DNA of 64,000 nt from Mycolicibacter heraklionensis (GTDB taxonomy: Bacteria; Actinomycetota; Actinomycetes; Mycobacteriales; Mycobacteriaceae), in NCBI RefSeq assembly GCF_001021505.1, contig NZ_LDPO01000018.1, positions 1 to 64,000 of the forward strand, given 5' to 3'. Below are positions 46,404 to 58,400 of the stretch, piece after piece. A model generated the notes under the pieces. It saw only the letters and a list, made by a program, of their open reading frames with translations, did no database searches and was not told the origin of the DNA. The translations under genes and the position numbers were made by a program. Position 1 is the first letter of the stretch; each line of letters opens with the position of its first letter.

Positions 46404-49400
46404 ATGTCTCGTCATCGTCAGAGTGGTCGAAAGATTCATCGCAGCAACCGGGTGTTCGGCGCCGGAACGGCGGTGAGTGCGTTTCTCGCGTTCGGGTTGG
46501 GGCCGTGGGCGGCCGCGCCCCCGGCGCATGCCGATTTTGACGATCTACTGGTGGACCTGTTGGGTGCCGACCTGGGTAATGCCGTGGCGGACCTGGGTGC
46601 CAACTGGGGTGACCAGGCGGCCTGGGCGGTGGTTCTGGATCCGGGCAGTTGGTCGCCCTTCTTCGATGGTCTGGGTGACCAGGCCATGTGGGATGCGATC
46701 CTGGCGGACCTAAACCTGGCAGGTATCGGGGCCGCCTCGCTGGATGTGCCGGGCGCTGCGGACGCGTCGTTCAATTGGGGTGACATCGACTGGTTCAGGC
46801 CGTTTGGCGACGGCGCGGACGGCACGGCTCTGCACCCCGACGGTTATGCGGGCGGGTGGATTTACGGCACTGGCGGTGCGGGCTGGGATGCCGACGGCAC
46901 CGGCACCGGCATCGACGGTGGCGCGGGCGGCCAGGGTGGTCTGTTCGGTGGTGACGGCGGCGCCGGCGGTGACGGTTACCTGGGCGGCGATGGTGGCGAC
47001 GGCGGTGCCGCGGGTCTGTTCGCCTGGTTCAGCCAGGGTGGCGCCGGGGGTAACGGCGGTGACGCGGTCACCGCGGGTGGTGTCGGTGGCACGGGTGGCA
47101 TCGGTGGCGACGCCGCATTGTGGGGACTGTTCAGCACGGCAGGTGTGGGCGGCCAGGGCGGTGACGGGTTGGCCGGTGCCGCCGGTCTCGCCGGCAGTTT
47201 CGCCAACGGCGGCGACGGCAATGGCGGGAACGGCAACAATGGTGGTGCCGGCGGTAACGGTGGCGCCGGTGGCCGGGGCTCGTACCTGTTCGGTGCCGGC
47301 GGCAAGGGCGGTGCGGCCGGAAACGGTGGCGCGGGCGGTGCCGGTGGCCAAGGTGCTGACGGAGTTGACGGCACCAGTTCCGAGATCGACGGGGCCAGCG
47401 GTGGCAATGGCGGCGTCGGCGGCAATGGTGGCGCGGCTGGTGTGGCCGGTGCCGGTGGTGCCGGTGGCTGGTTCATCGCCAACGCCGCTTCGGGTGCGGC
47501 CGGCACCCAGGGTGTCGGCGGTCTCGGCGGCAACGGTGGTGGCGGTGGCGACGGCCTCGACGGCGCCGACGGTGCCGACGGGACCGCGACCCATGTCGAC
47601 GGTTCCGCCGGTGAGGCCGGTGGCGCAGGCGGTAACGCTGGGCTTGCTGGTGCTGGTGGTCAGGGTGCTGGTGGTCAGGCCGATAGCGGCGCGGCCGGTA
47701 CCGCCGGTAAGGGCGGCAGCGGTGGCGTCGGCGGCAAGGGCTACGACGCGGCGACGGATGCGACCGCGGCGGCCGGTACCGCCGGCGGCAATGGCGGTGC
47801 GGGCGGCAACGCGGGTCTGGGCGGTCTTGAGACCGATGGCTCCCGCGCGGACTCCGGCGTGGCCGGCGCCGGTGGCGCCGGCGGCGACGGCAAAGACGGT
47901 GCCGCAGGTGCTGCGGGCACGGCGCTCGACCCCGATGGCAAGGCCGGTGGTGCCGGTGGCGCCGGCGGCAACGGCGGTCAGGGCGGCCTCGAGGCCAACG
48001 GCACCACGCACGCCGCGCAGGGCGCCGGCGGCGACGGTGGCGCCGGCGGCAAGGGCGGCGCCGGGTACGACGCGGTGGCTGCGGGCGCTGCGGCCGGCAC
48101 CTCGGGCGGCAATGGTGGCGTGGGTGGCGACGGTGGTGCCGGTGGCACTGGCTCCACGGCGGGCACTCATGGCGCGGGTGGCATCGGCGGTAAGGGTGGA
48201 TCCGGAACCGATGGCGCCGACGGTTCAATTGGATTGGCGGGCAACGCATCTGACCCCGACGGCGGGGCCGGCGGCAACGGTGGCAACGGCGGCAACGCCG
48301 GTGTCGGTGGTGCCGGTGGTGACTCCGGCAACGGCAACCACGCCGCCAGCGGCAGCAGTGGCGTCGCCGGTAAGGGCGGCAATGGCGGCGTCGGCGGTGC
48401 CGGTTATGACGCCGCTTCCGACAACGGCGCGGCCTCGGGTACCGCGGGCGGCAACGGTGGCGCCGGCGGCAACGCCGGCGTGGGTGGCGTGGAAGCCAAC
48501 GGTTCTCGGGCGGCCGCGGGAGCTGCCGGTGTCGGCGGCAAGGGCGGAAACGGTTCTGACGGCCAGGACGGTGTCGCTGGTTCGCAGGCCAACCCCGATG
48601 GCACCGCGGGCCAGGCCGGTGGCGCCGGCGGTAACGGCGGCCAGGGCGGCCTGAACGCCGACAACACGCGCGCCGCCGACGGCGATGGCGGCAACGGTGG
48701 TGCCGGCGGTAAGGGCGGCAACGGCTACGAAGGCCTAGATGGGGCCACCGCCGGTGCGGCCGGCGAGAACGGCGGCAACGGCGGTGCCGGTGGCGCCGGC
48801 GGTGTCGGCGGAACCGGCACCAACGCGGGCCTCCACGGCCTCGGCGGTGTGGGCGGAAACGGTGGATCCGGCGGTGACGGCGCCACGGGCGGCAACGGCG
48901 CCGATGGCACGGCCACCCACGTCGACGGCACGGCGGGCCAGACCGGCGGCGCCGGTGGCAACGCCGGCAAGGGCGGCGTCGGCGGCGACAGCGGCAACGG
49001 CTCCACCGCCGCCTCCGGCAACGACGGCTCGGCCGGTGTCGGCGGTAAGGGCGGCGCCGGCGGCAAGGGTTTCGACGGCGTCAACGGCAGCACAGGGCGT
49101 GTCGATGGCACCAACGGTGGCGCCGGAGGCGCCGGTGGTGACGGCGGTCAGGGCGGTCTGCAGACCAACGGGACACGTGCTGCCCAAGGTGATGGCGGCG
49201 ACGGTGGCGCCGGCGGCAAGGGCGGCAACGGACTCGAAGGCGTGGCCGGAGCCACCGCGGGCGCCAGTGGCACCAACGGTGGTGCCGGCGGAAACGGTGG
49301 CGCCGGTGGCGTCGGCGGGCACGGCACCAACAATGGCGCGGCGGGCGCCGGCGGTGTCGGTGGTAACGGCGGCAACGGCGGCGCGGGTGCCGCGGGCGCA

Positions 49401-52400
49401 ACCGGTACGGACGGCACGGCTAGCCATGTCGACGGCACCGCCGGCGGTAACGGCGGTGCGGGTGGTAACGCCGGCAAGGCCGGTAGCGGTGGACTCAGCG
49501 GCGGCGGTGTCGCGGCCGCGGGCGGAACCGATGGCAACGCCGGTGTCGGAGGCGCCGGCGGCCAGGGCGGTAAGGGCTTCAACGGCACCGACTCCACGAC
49601 TGCGGGTGTTTCTGGGGCCAATGGTGGTGCGGGTGGCGCTGGTGGTAACGGCGGTCTGGGCGGTCTGCAGGTTGATGGCAGCACGCGTGCTGCCGACGGT
49701 GTGGGCGGCAATGGTGGCGCTGGTGGTTCCGGTGGTGCTGGTTACAGCGGTAAGGCGGGTGCTGACGCGACGGTGGCCGGTGCCACTGGTGGTGCCGGTG
49801 AGTCGGGCACCAATGGTGGTAACGGTGGTGCCGGTGGTGCCGGGGGCACGGGTTCGGTGGCCGGCCAGCAGGGTGTCGGCGGTAACGGCGGTGCCGGCGG
49901 TTCCGGTGGTGCGGGTGGCAAGGGTGCCGCGGGTGCGGCGGGTACGGCGTCGCATGTCGATGGTGGCGATGGTGGTGCCGGTGGTGCGGGCGGTAACGCC
50001 GGCAAGGGCGGTACCGGTGGGGCGGGCTTCGGTGGTCCGGCTGCCAATGGAGTTGCGGGCACTGCGGGTGTGGGTGGTGCGGGTGCTGCGGGCGGTGCGG
50101 GTTATGCCGGCGCCGACTCCACGACTGCGGGTGTTTCTGGTGCCAATGGTGGTGCGGGTGGCGCCGGTGGTAACGGCGGTCTGGGCGGTCTGCAGGCTGA
50201 TGGCACCACGCATGCCGCGCAGGGCAATGGCGGTGCTGGTGGTGCCGGTGGCAAGGGCGGCGCCGGCTATGACGCAGTTGCCGCGGGTGCGGCAGCGGGC
50301 ACGTCGGGCACCAACGGTGGCGCCGGTGGTAACGGCGGCGCCGGTGGTAGCGGCGCCACGACCGGTGCGCACGGCGCCGGTGGAGTCGGCGGCGCTGGTG
50401 GCTCGGGCACCGATGGAGCAGACGGCACGGCCGGTACCGCGGGCACCGCGGAGGACAGGACCGGTACGGCCGGTGGCAATGGTGGCGACGGCGGTAACGC
50501 CGGTGCCGGTGGCGCGGGTGGTTCATCCGGTGGCGGCAACTACGCCTCGGCCGGCACGAACGGCTCTGCGGGTAAGGGCGGCAACGGTGGTGCCGGTGGC
50601 TCTGGCTATGACGCAGCCTCGGACGCGACCGCTGCCGCGGGTACTTCCGGTGGCAACGGTGGCGTCGGCGGCAACGCGGGTCACGGTGGGCAGCAGGTCG
50701 GTGGCGGGCACGCCGCGGACGGCACGGCCGGCGTCGGCGGCAATGGTGGCGACGGTAAGGACGGTGCCGTCGGTAACGCCGGCACCGCGGCCGACCCCGA
50801 CGGCACGGCCGGCGGGAAGGGTGGCGCCGGTGGTAACGGCGGCCAGGGCGGCCTGAACACCGACGGTTCGCACGCCGCGCAGGGCGACGGTGGCGATGGT
50901 GGTGCCGGCGGGACGGGTGGCGCCGGATACGACGCGGCCGCGGACAACGGTGCCGCGCCGGGCGCATCCGGCGGCAAGGGTGGCGTCGGTGGTGATGGTG
51001 GCGTCGGCGGTACCGGTGCCACGGCCGGCGTGGACGGTGCCGGTGGCGTCGGTGGCGCCGGGGGCAGCGGCGCTGATGGCGCCGACGGCTCAATTGGCCA
51101 GGCGGGCAGTGCATCTGACCCGACCGGCGGCACCGGCGGCGATGGTGGCGACGGCGGTAACGCCGGTGCCGGTGGCGCGGGTGGTCTCGCCGGTGGCACC
51201 GGTGCCCAGGCCGCCAGCGGTGCCAACGGTGCGGCCGGCAAGGGTGGCAACGGTGGCGCCGGCGGTGCTGGCTATGACGCCGCCACCGATTCAACTGCGG
51301 CCGCAGGTACTGCCGGCGGTGATGGCGGTGTCGGCGGCAACGCCGGTCACGGTGGCCTCGAGGTCGGTGGTGGGCGCGGCGCGGACGGCGCGGCCGGCGT
51401 CGGCGGTAACGGCGGCGACGGCAAGGACGGCGCTGTCGGTTCCGAGAGCCACACCGCAGGTGTTGCCGGCGGAGATGGTGGTACCGGTGGTGCCGGTGGT
51501 AACGGCGGCCAGGGTGGTCTGGAAGCCAACGGAATTGATCGCGCCAACCTCGGCAATGGTGGTGCCGGTGGCGCCGGCGGTAAGGGTGGCGACGGCTACA
51601 GCGGACACAGCAGCGTCGCCGCCGGGAGTGACGGCGAGAACGGCACCAGTGGTGGCTCCGGCGGTACCGGCGGTAAGGGTGGCACCGGCTTCGTCGGTGG
51701 CGCCGGCGGTGCGGGCGGCCTCGGCGGTAACGGCGGCAACGGTGGTGACGGCTACACCGCCGAAGCCGGCAGCGGCGACTCGGGCACTGACGGCGGCAAC
51801 GCCGGCACGGGTGGTGTCGGTGGCAACGGCGGTGCGGGCGGCAGCAGTGCCACCGGAACCGCCGGCAACGGCGGTAACGCCGGCAGCGGTGGCAACGCCG
51901 GCACCGCAGGCAAGGGCGGTGACGGCGCCGGTGGTGGCGGTGGCAACACCGCAGGGGCCGGTGGCAAGGGCGGCGACGGCGCCGACGGCGGAGCGGCCGG
52001 CAGCGTTGGCCTGGCCGGAGCGGGCGCCGGTGGCAGCGACGGCAACACCGGCAGTGCCGGCACCGACAGCGCCGGCGGCGACGGCGGAGCGGGCGGCGAC
52101 GCCCAGGGATTGCAAGCCGACGGCGTGACCGGCCAGGCCGGCGGCCAGGGCGGCGCCGGTGGCGCCGGTGGGTCGCACGCCAACGGCGGCGCTGGCGGTG
52201 CCGGCGGCGCGGGCGCGACCGGTGCGGCTGGAATTGATGGCGCTACGGCGGGTGCGTCGGCGACCACCGCGGGCGGTACCGGTGGCAAGGGTGGCGCCGG
52301 TGGTGCCGGCGGTGCCGGTGGCGTGATCTCCGGTGTCAGCGGCAATGGCGGTCAGGGTGGCGAGGGCGGTACCGGTGGTGCCGGCGGCTCCGGTGTCGAT

Positions 52401-55400
52401 GGCGCTGCGGGCACCGACAACTCGGGCAACACCGGCGTTGCCGGCGGTAAGGGCGGCACTGGCGGCAACGCCACCGTCGGCGGCGACGGCGGTGCCGGTG
52501 GTGCCGGCGGTGCGGCCGGCGCGGCGGGTGGCGGTGGATCCGGTCAGCACGGTGCCGGTGGTGTCGGCGGATCGGGCGGTGTCGGGGGGAACGCCGGAAA
52601 CGGTGGCAACGGCGGTGACGGCGGCGACGGCGACGGTGCCTCCAACATCGCCGCGGGCAAGGGCGGTGACGGCGGAACCGGTGGCTTGGTCGGCCGGGGT
52701 GGCGCCGGCGGTGCCGGCGGCGACAACGGTGACGGCACCTCGGCGGCCGACGGTTCCCAGGGCGCGGTCGGTCTCGGTGGTGACGGTGGCAACGGCGGTG
52801 ACGGTGGAGACGGTGTCGGCCAGCTCCCCGACGGCACCGGCCAGGCAGGTGGGGCCGGTGGTAACGGCGGCGACACCGCGCTGTTCGGCCAGAACATCTA
52901 CTATAACCCCTTGAAGCCCGCGGGTAACGGCGGTGCTGGCGGTAACGGCGGTGCCGGTGCGGCCGGCGCCGACAACGCCGCCGGTGACGGCTTCGCCGGT
53001 GGCGCCGGCGGTGCCGGCGGTAACGGCGGCAACGGCGGCTACCAGAACGGGCACGGCGGCAACACCACCGGTGCCGGTGGCGCCGGCGGCAAGGGCGGTG
53101 CTGGCGGTGAGGGCGGCGCGGCCACCGGCTTGATCGGTAATGGTGGCACCGGCGGCAAGGGTGGCGCCGGTGGTGTCGGCGGCTGGGCCGGTAGCGCAGA
53201 GAACCCGGGCTCCCTTTCCGACGGCTACGACCACAGCGTGGTCGGCGGCAACGCCGGCAATGGTGGCGAAGGCGGCGTGGGTGGCGGCGGCGGCGAGTCC
53301 AACGCCGGCACGGGCGGTACCGGTGGGGCCGGCGGTGTCGGTGGCGAAGCCGGCCGTGGCGGCTGGGGCTCGCTGCAGGGCACCGACGGCGGTAACGGCG
53401 GTGTCGGCGGTAACGGCGGTAACGGTGGTGTCGGCGGCAACGGTGTGATCGGCGGTACCGGCGGTGCCGCCGGCGACGGAGGTACCGGTGGCACCGGTGG
53501 CCACGGCGGTTACGGCTCGCCGGGCTTCGCGGCCGGCGACGGCGGTCTGGGCGGTGCCGCCGGTAACGGCGGTGTCGGTGGAGCCGGCGGCCAAGGCGTT
53601 GACGCAGCCAGTGGCGGTGTCGGTGGAGCCGGCGGCAACGGCGGTCTGGGTGGCCGCGGCGGTACGGCCGGCAACCCGGGATCGGTGGCGGGCGCTCCCG
53701 GTCGCGACGGTGGCCTGGGAGGCAACGCCGGTAGCGGTGGCAACGCGGGTGCCGGCGGCGCCGGTGCCGGTGACGCCGCTGATGGAGCCAACGGACATGG
53801 TGGCGACGGCGGTCTGGGTGGCCGCGGCGGCCAGGCGGCCGCAGGCGCGGGAACCGATGCCAATGGCAACGGCTACGACGGCGGTAATGGTGGCGCCGGT
53901 GGTGCCGGTGGCGCCGGCGGTCAGGGCATCGGTGGCGTCGGCGGCGGTAATGGTGGCCGAGGCGGCCAGGGCGGCCAGGGTCTCAATGGCGCCGCGGGCG
54001 CCAACGCCACGGCGGGCAGCGGCCTCGACGGCGGCAAGGGCGGTAACGGCGGCGACGGCGGCGCCGCCGGCCAGGGCGGCACCGGTACCGACGGCGGTCA
54101 GGACGGCGCGGTGGGTGCCGGCGGTTGGGCCGGAAGCGGCGGTGCGGGCGGTAAGGGCGCCGATGGCGCCTCCGGCATCGCGGCCGGCAACGGCGGCGCC
54201 GGCGGCAACGGCGGCGCGGCGGGCGCTGGAAACAACGTCAACCCGGACGCCTCGGACTACAACCCGGGCAAGGCCGGCAACGGTGGTGTCGGTGGTGCCG
54301 GCGGCAACCAGGGCGCGGGCACCGCGGCCGGCAACGGTGGTGCGGGCGGGAACGGCGGCGACGCCACGGGCGGTGCGGCCGGCATCGGTGGCGCCGGTGG
54401 CGCCGGTGGCACCGGATCCACCAGTAACGGCGGCAGTGGTGGCGCCGGTGGTAACGGCGGCGACGCCGGTCCGACCCCCAGCGCCACCGGCCCCGGCGTC
54501 GACGGCGTCGCCGGCGGCGCGGGCGGTGCGGGTGGCGCCGGCGGTAACGGTATTGGCGGCGGTACCGGTGGTAAGGGCGGCGCCGGTGGCACCGGCAGCG
54601 ACGGCACCAACGGTGCCGACGCAGTAACCCCGGGTGCGGCGGGCGGTAATGGCGGTAACGCCGGCGCCGGTGGCACCGGTGGTGCGGGCGGCAAGGGCGG
54701 CACGGGCCTGTCCGGCAGTGCCGGCGGCCAGGGCGGAAACGGCGGCACCGGCGGTACCGGGGGTAAGGGCGGTGACGGTGGCGACGGTGCCGACGGAGGC
54801 ACCGGTCTGTTGGCCGGCAAGGGCGGCAACGGCGGCAACGGCGGCAGTGGTCTTGGTGGGGCGGCGGGTGCTGGCGGCACCGGCGGCACCACGGGAGCAA
54901 GCGGCACCGTCGGAGCCGCCGGCACCGGTGGTACCGGTGGTAACGGTGGCGACGGCGGCGACGCCTCGGGCCTGATCGGAGGGATCCCGCAGTCTGGCGG
55001 TAGCGGTGGCAATGGCGGTAACGGCGGCGTTGGCGCCAGTGGCGGTACCGGCGGCGTCGGTGGCACCGGTGCGGGGGTCGGCGCCGGAGCGTTCGGCGGT
55101 GACGGCGGCGTCGGTGGCGTGGGCTACCTGGGCTCCGGCGACATCGGCTACGGCGGTGGTGGCGGCGGTGGTGGTGGCGGTGCCTACGTGGGCGGCACCG
55201 GATCCACCAGCGGCTCCACGGTGACCGGTGGTAAGGGCGGCGACGGCGCGAACGGCACTGTCAGCGGTCCCGGGGCTCCCGGACTGACCGGTGGTGTCGC
55301 CACCCTCGTCATCGACGGCACCGTGGAAAACGTGGAGATCACCGGCGGTAATGCCACGGCGGACTACGCGGGCGGCGCGGCTAACGTCATTGTCGACGCG

Positions 55401-58400
55401 ACCAGCACCATCACGGGCGGCAGCATCACCGGCGGTAACGCCGGCAACGGTGGCGCGGGTGGCGATGCCACCCTGGCCGCGACCAACGGGGCCGCGATCA
55501 CCGGCAGCTCCGTCACCGGCGGTAATGGCGGCGACAGCTATGCGGGCGGCGCGGCTGTCATCAACGCTGACGGCGCAGGCGTCACGGTCACCGACGTGAC
55601 GCTCGTGGGCGGCAACGCCGGTAACGGCGGCGACGGTGGCGGTGCCACCGTGACGGTCGACACGGGCAGCTCTGTCACCGACACTGAGGTCACCGGCGGT
55701 AACGGCGGTGACGGCGGCGCTGGCGGGTCGGCAACGGTGTACGCCACCGGCGACAGCACGATCGAGGAGAGCTCGGCGACGGGTGGCGACGCCTCAGCCA
55801 GTGCGGCCGGCGGCGAGGCGTCGATCACTGCCGATAACGGCAGCCACGTCACCAACAGCCACGTCACCGGTGGCAATGGCGGTGGCGGCAACGGCGGCAG
55901 CGAGTCTGCTCGCGGCGTCTCTGCCTTCTCGCTCTTCTCCGTCGACGGCACCGATCGTGTCGGTGGTGCGGCCACCATCGCCGCCACCAACGGCGGTGTG
56001 ATCACCGACGCCTACGCCTACGGCGGCGCCGGCGGCATCGGCACCGACGGCGGTGTCGGTGGGGCCGGTGGCGAGGCCGCGGTACTGGCCGATGGCACGG
56101 GCAGCACCGCAACCGGTAGCGCCTACGGCGGCACGGGCGGTGCCGGAACGGGTGGCATCGGTGGCGCAGGCGGACGAGGCGCCGTCGAGGCAACGGGCAC
56201 GAACAGCTCGGCCAGCGGCACCGGAACCGGCGGCAACGGCGGCGACGGTATCGACGGCGGCAAGGGTGGCGCCGGGGCCGAGGGTTCGACCAATGCCAGC
56301 GCGTACGGCACCGCGGACGGCGACAGCGTCGGCGGCAACGGCGGAACGGCAACCGGCGAGAACAGTGTCGGCGGTGACGGCAGCGGCGGCTGGGTCCAGG
56401 CCGGATATGGCGGCCCGGTGGGCGGCACCGCGACCGGTGACGCCACCGGCGGTGACGGCGGCGACGCCACCGGCGGCGGCACGGGCGGCAACGGCGGCCT
56501 GGCAGTCGTGCTGAGCAACGGCGTCGGTGCGGAAGCACACGGCAGCGCGTTCGGCGCCAACGGCGGCAGCGGTCTCGACGGCGGGACCGGCGGCGACGCC
56601 CGGGCTGCCGGCACCGGTCAGGTGGCCGCGACCGCCGACGGGTCCTACGCCTCGGGCATCGGCAAAGGCGGCGACGCCGGCGACGGCCTGGGCGGGGGCA
56701 ACACCGGCGGCGGCGGCAGCACCGGCTGGCTGCAGGCCTCGGGTGTGAACAGCACAGTCACCGGAACCGCCACGGGCGGCGCGGGCGGCGACGGTCACGA
56801 CGGTCTCGCCGGTGCGGGTGGCGGCCGGGGCTCCCTGCAGGCAATCGGTGAGGGCGCACAGATCCTCAACAGCCACGCCAACGGTGGCGACGGCGGTGCC
56901 GGCTACGTCACCTCTGCGGCGTCGGGCGGCACCAGCAACTTCCTGGTCTATGACGATGCGACCGTCAGCAACGTCACCGCTACGGGTGGCGACGGCACGG
57001 ACGGCTTCGCCGGCGGTTTGGTGAAGGTCGAGCTCCACGGCAGCGGAAGCTCCGTCGCGGACACCACCCTTGCCGGTGGTGAGGCCAGTGTCGGCGGTGC
57101 CGGTGGCAGCGCCACGGTGACGGCTACCACCGGCGGCAGCGTCGCGGGCAGCAGTCTCGTCGGCGGTGCCGCCGGTTCCGGGACCAGCGGCGGCGCCGGT
57201 GGTGCGGCCACCGTGAGTGCCAGCAACGGCGCATCGGTCACCAATGGCGACGCCGCGGGTGGTACCGGCGGTGGGGGCACCGATGTTGGTGTCGGCGGCG
57301 CCGGTGGCGCGGGCAGGATTACTGCCGACGGCCTCACCAGCACCATCACCGACGGTGCGGCTACCGGTGGGAACGGCGGTACGGCCGACGGCGCCGGCAG
57401 TGTCGGCGGTGCCGGCTCGGACGCTGATGTCACGGCTGCCTTGGGCGGCAGTGTCACTGCGGGTACCGCGACGGGCGGCTCGGGCGGCAACGCCACCGCT
57501 GGTGGCGCCGGTGGTGCCGGTGGTTACTCGGCTGTGACTGCCGGTGTGGAGGGCGGCACCGGAGGCAGTGCTTCCGGTGATGGCCACGGTGGCACCGGTG
57601 GCAATGCTGATGGTGCCGGCAGCGTCGGCGGCAAGGGTGGCAGCGGCAACATTCAGGGCGGCTTTGTCCGGACCGGTATCGGCGGCAACGACGGTTCAGC
57701 CAGCGGCACCGCGACTGGCGGCAACGGTGGTGGCGCCACCGGCGGCGGCAAGGGCGGCAGCGGCTCCACCGGCAGCGTGGTCGCCGGCGGAGCCGGCGCC
57801 GTGGCCAACGGCACGGCGAATGGTGGCGCCGGCGGCGACGGTCTCAGCGGTGGCGTCGGCGGCAACGGCAGCGCCGGCCAGGTGGGCGCGTTTGCCGCCG
57901 GTTCGCAGGCCAGCGGCACCGCGTCCAGCGGCAACGGCGGCGACGCCACCGGTGCCGGCAGTGTGGGCGGCAACGGCACCATCGGCAACATCCAGGCGTT
58001 CGGTCAGAACAGCCAGGCATCGGGTACCGCGACCGGTGGCGACGGCGGCGCGGCCAGCGCCGGTGGCCGCGGTGGCACCGGTGGTCAGGGCCGGATCGTG
58101 GCGAACGCTGATGACAGCATCGCCACCGGTAGCACGGCGACAGCCGGTGACGGTGGGTCCGGCGTCGGTGGTGTCAACGCTTCGGGCGCCCTTGGCGGCC
58201 AGGCGTACGTGTTCGCCGGCACCTTGGGCGACGCGGCGAGCGGCGGCAACATCACCGGCAGCACCGCGATCGGCGGCGACGCCAGCAGCACCGTCAACGG
58301 TGGGATCGGTCAGGTTGAGGCCATCAACGGGACCATCACCAACAGCTCCGCCATCGGAAGTGATGGTGGTGCCGCGGGTCTGGGCGGTTATGCCACGGTG

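Noticed and set aside
55152..55181. Glycine-codon run as a programmed frameshift site
   Set aside because: The frame stays open and in register on both sides, with no slippery heptamer or downstream alternative frame of coding character.
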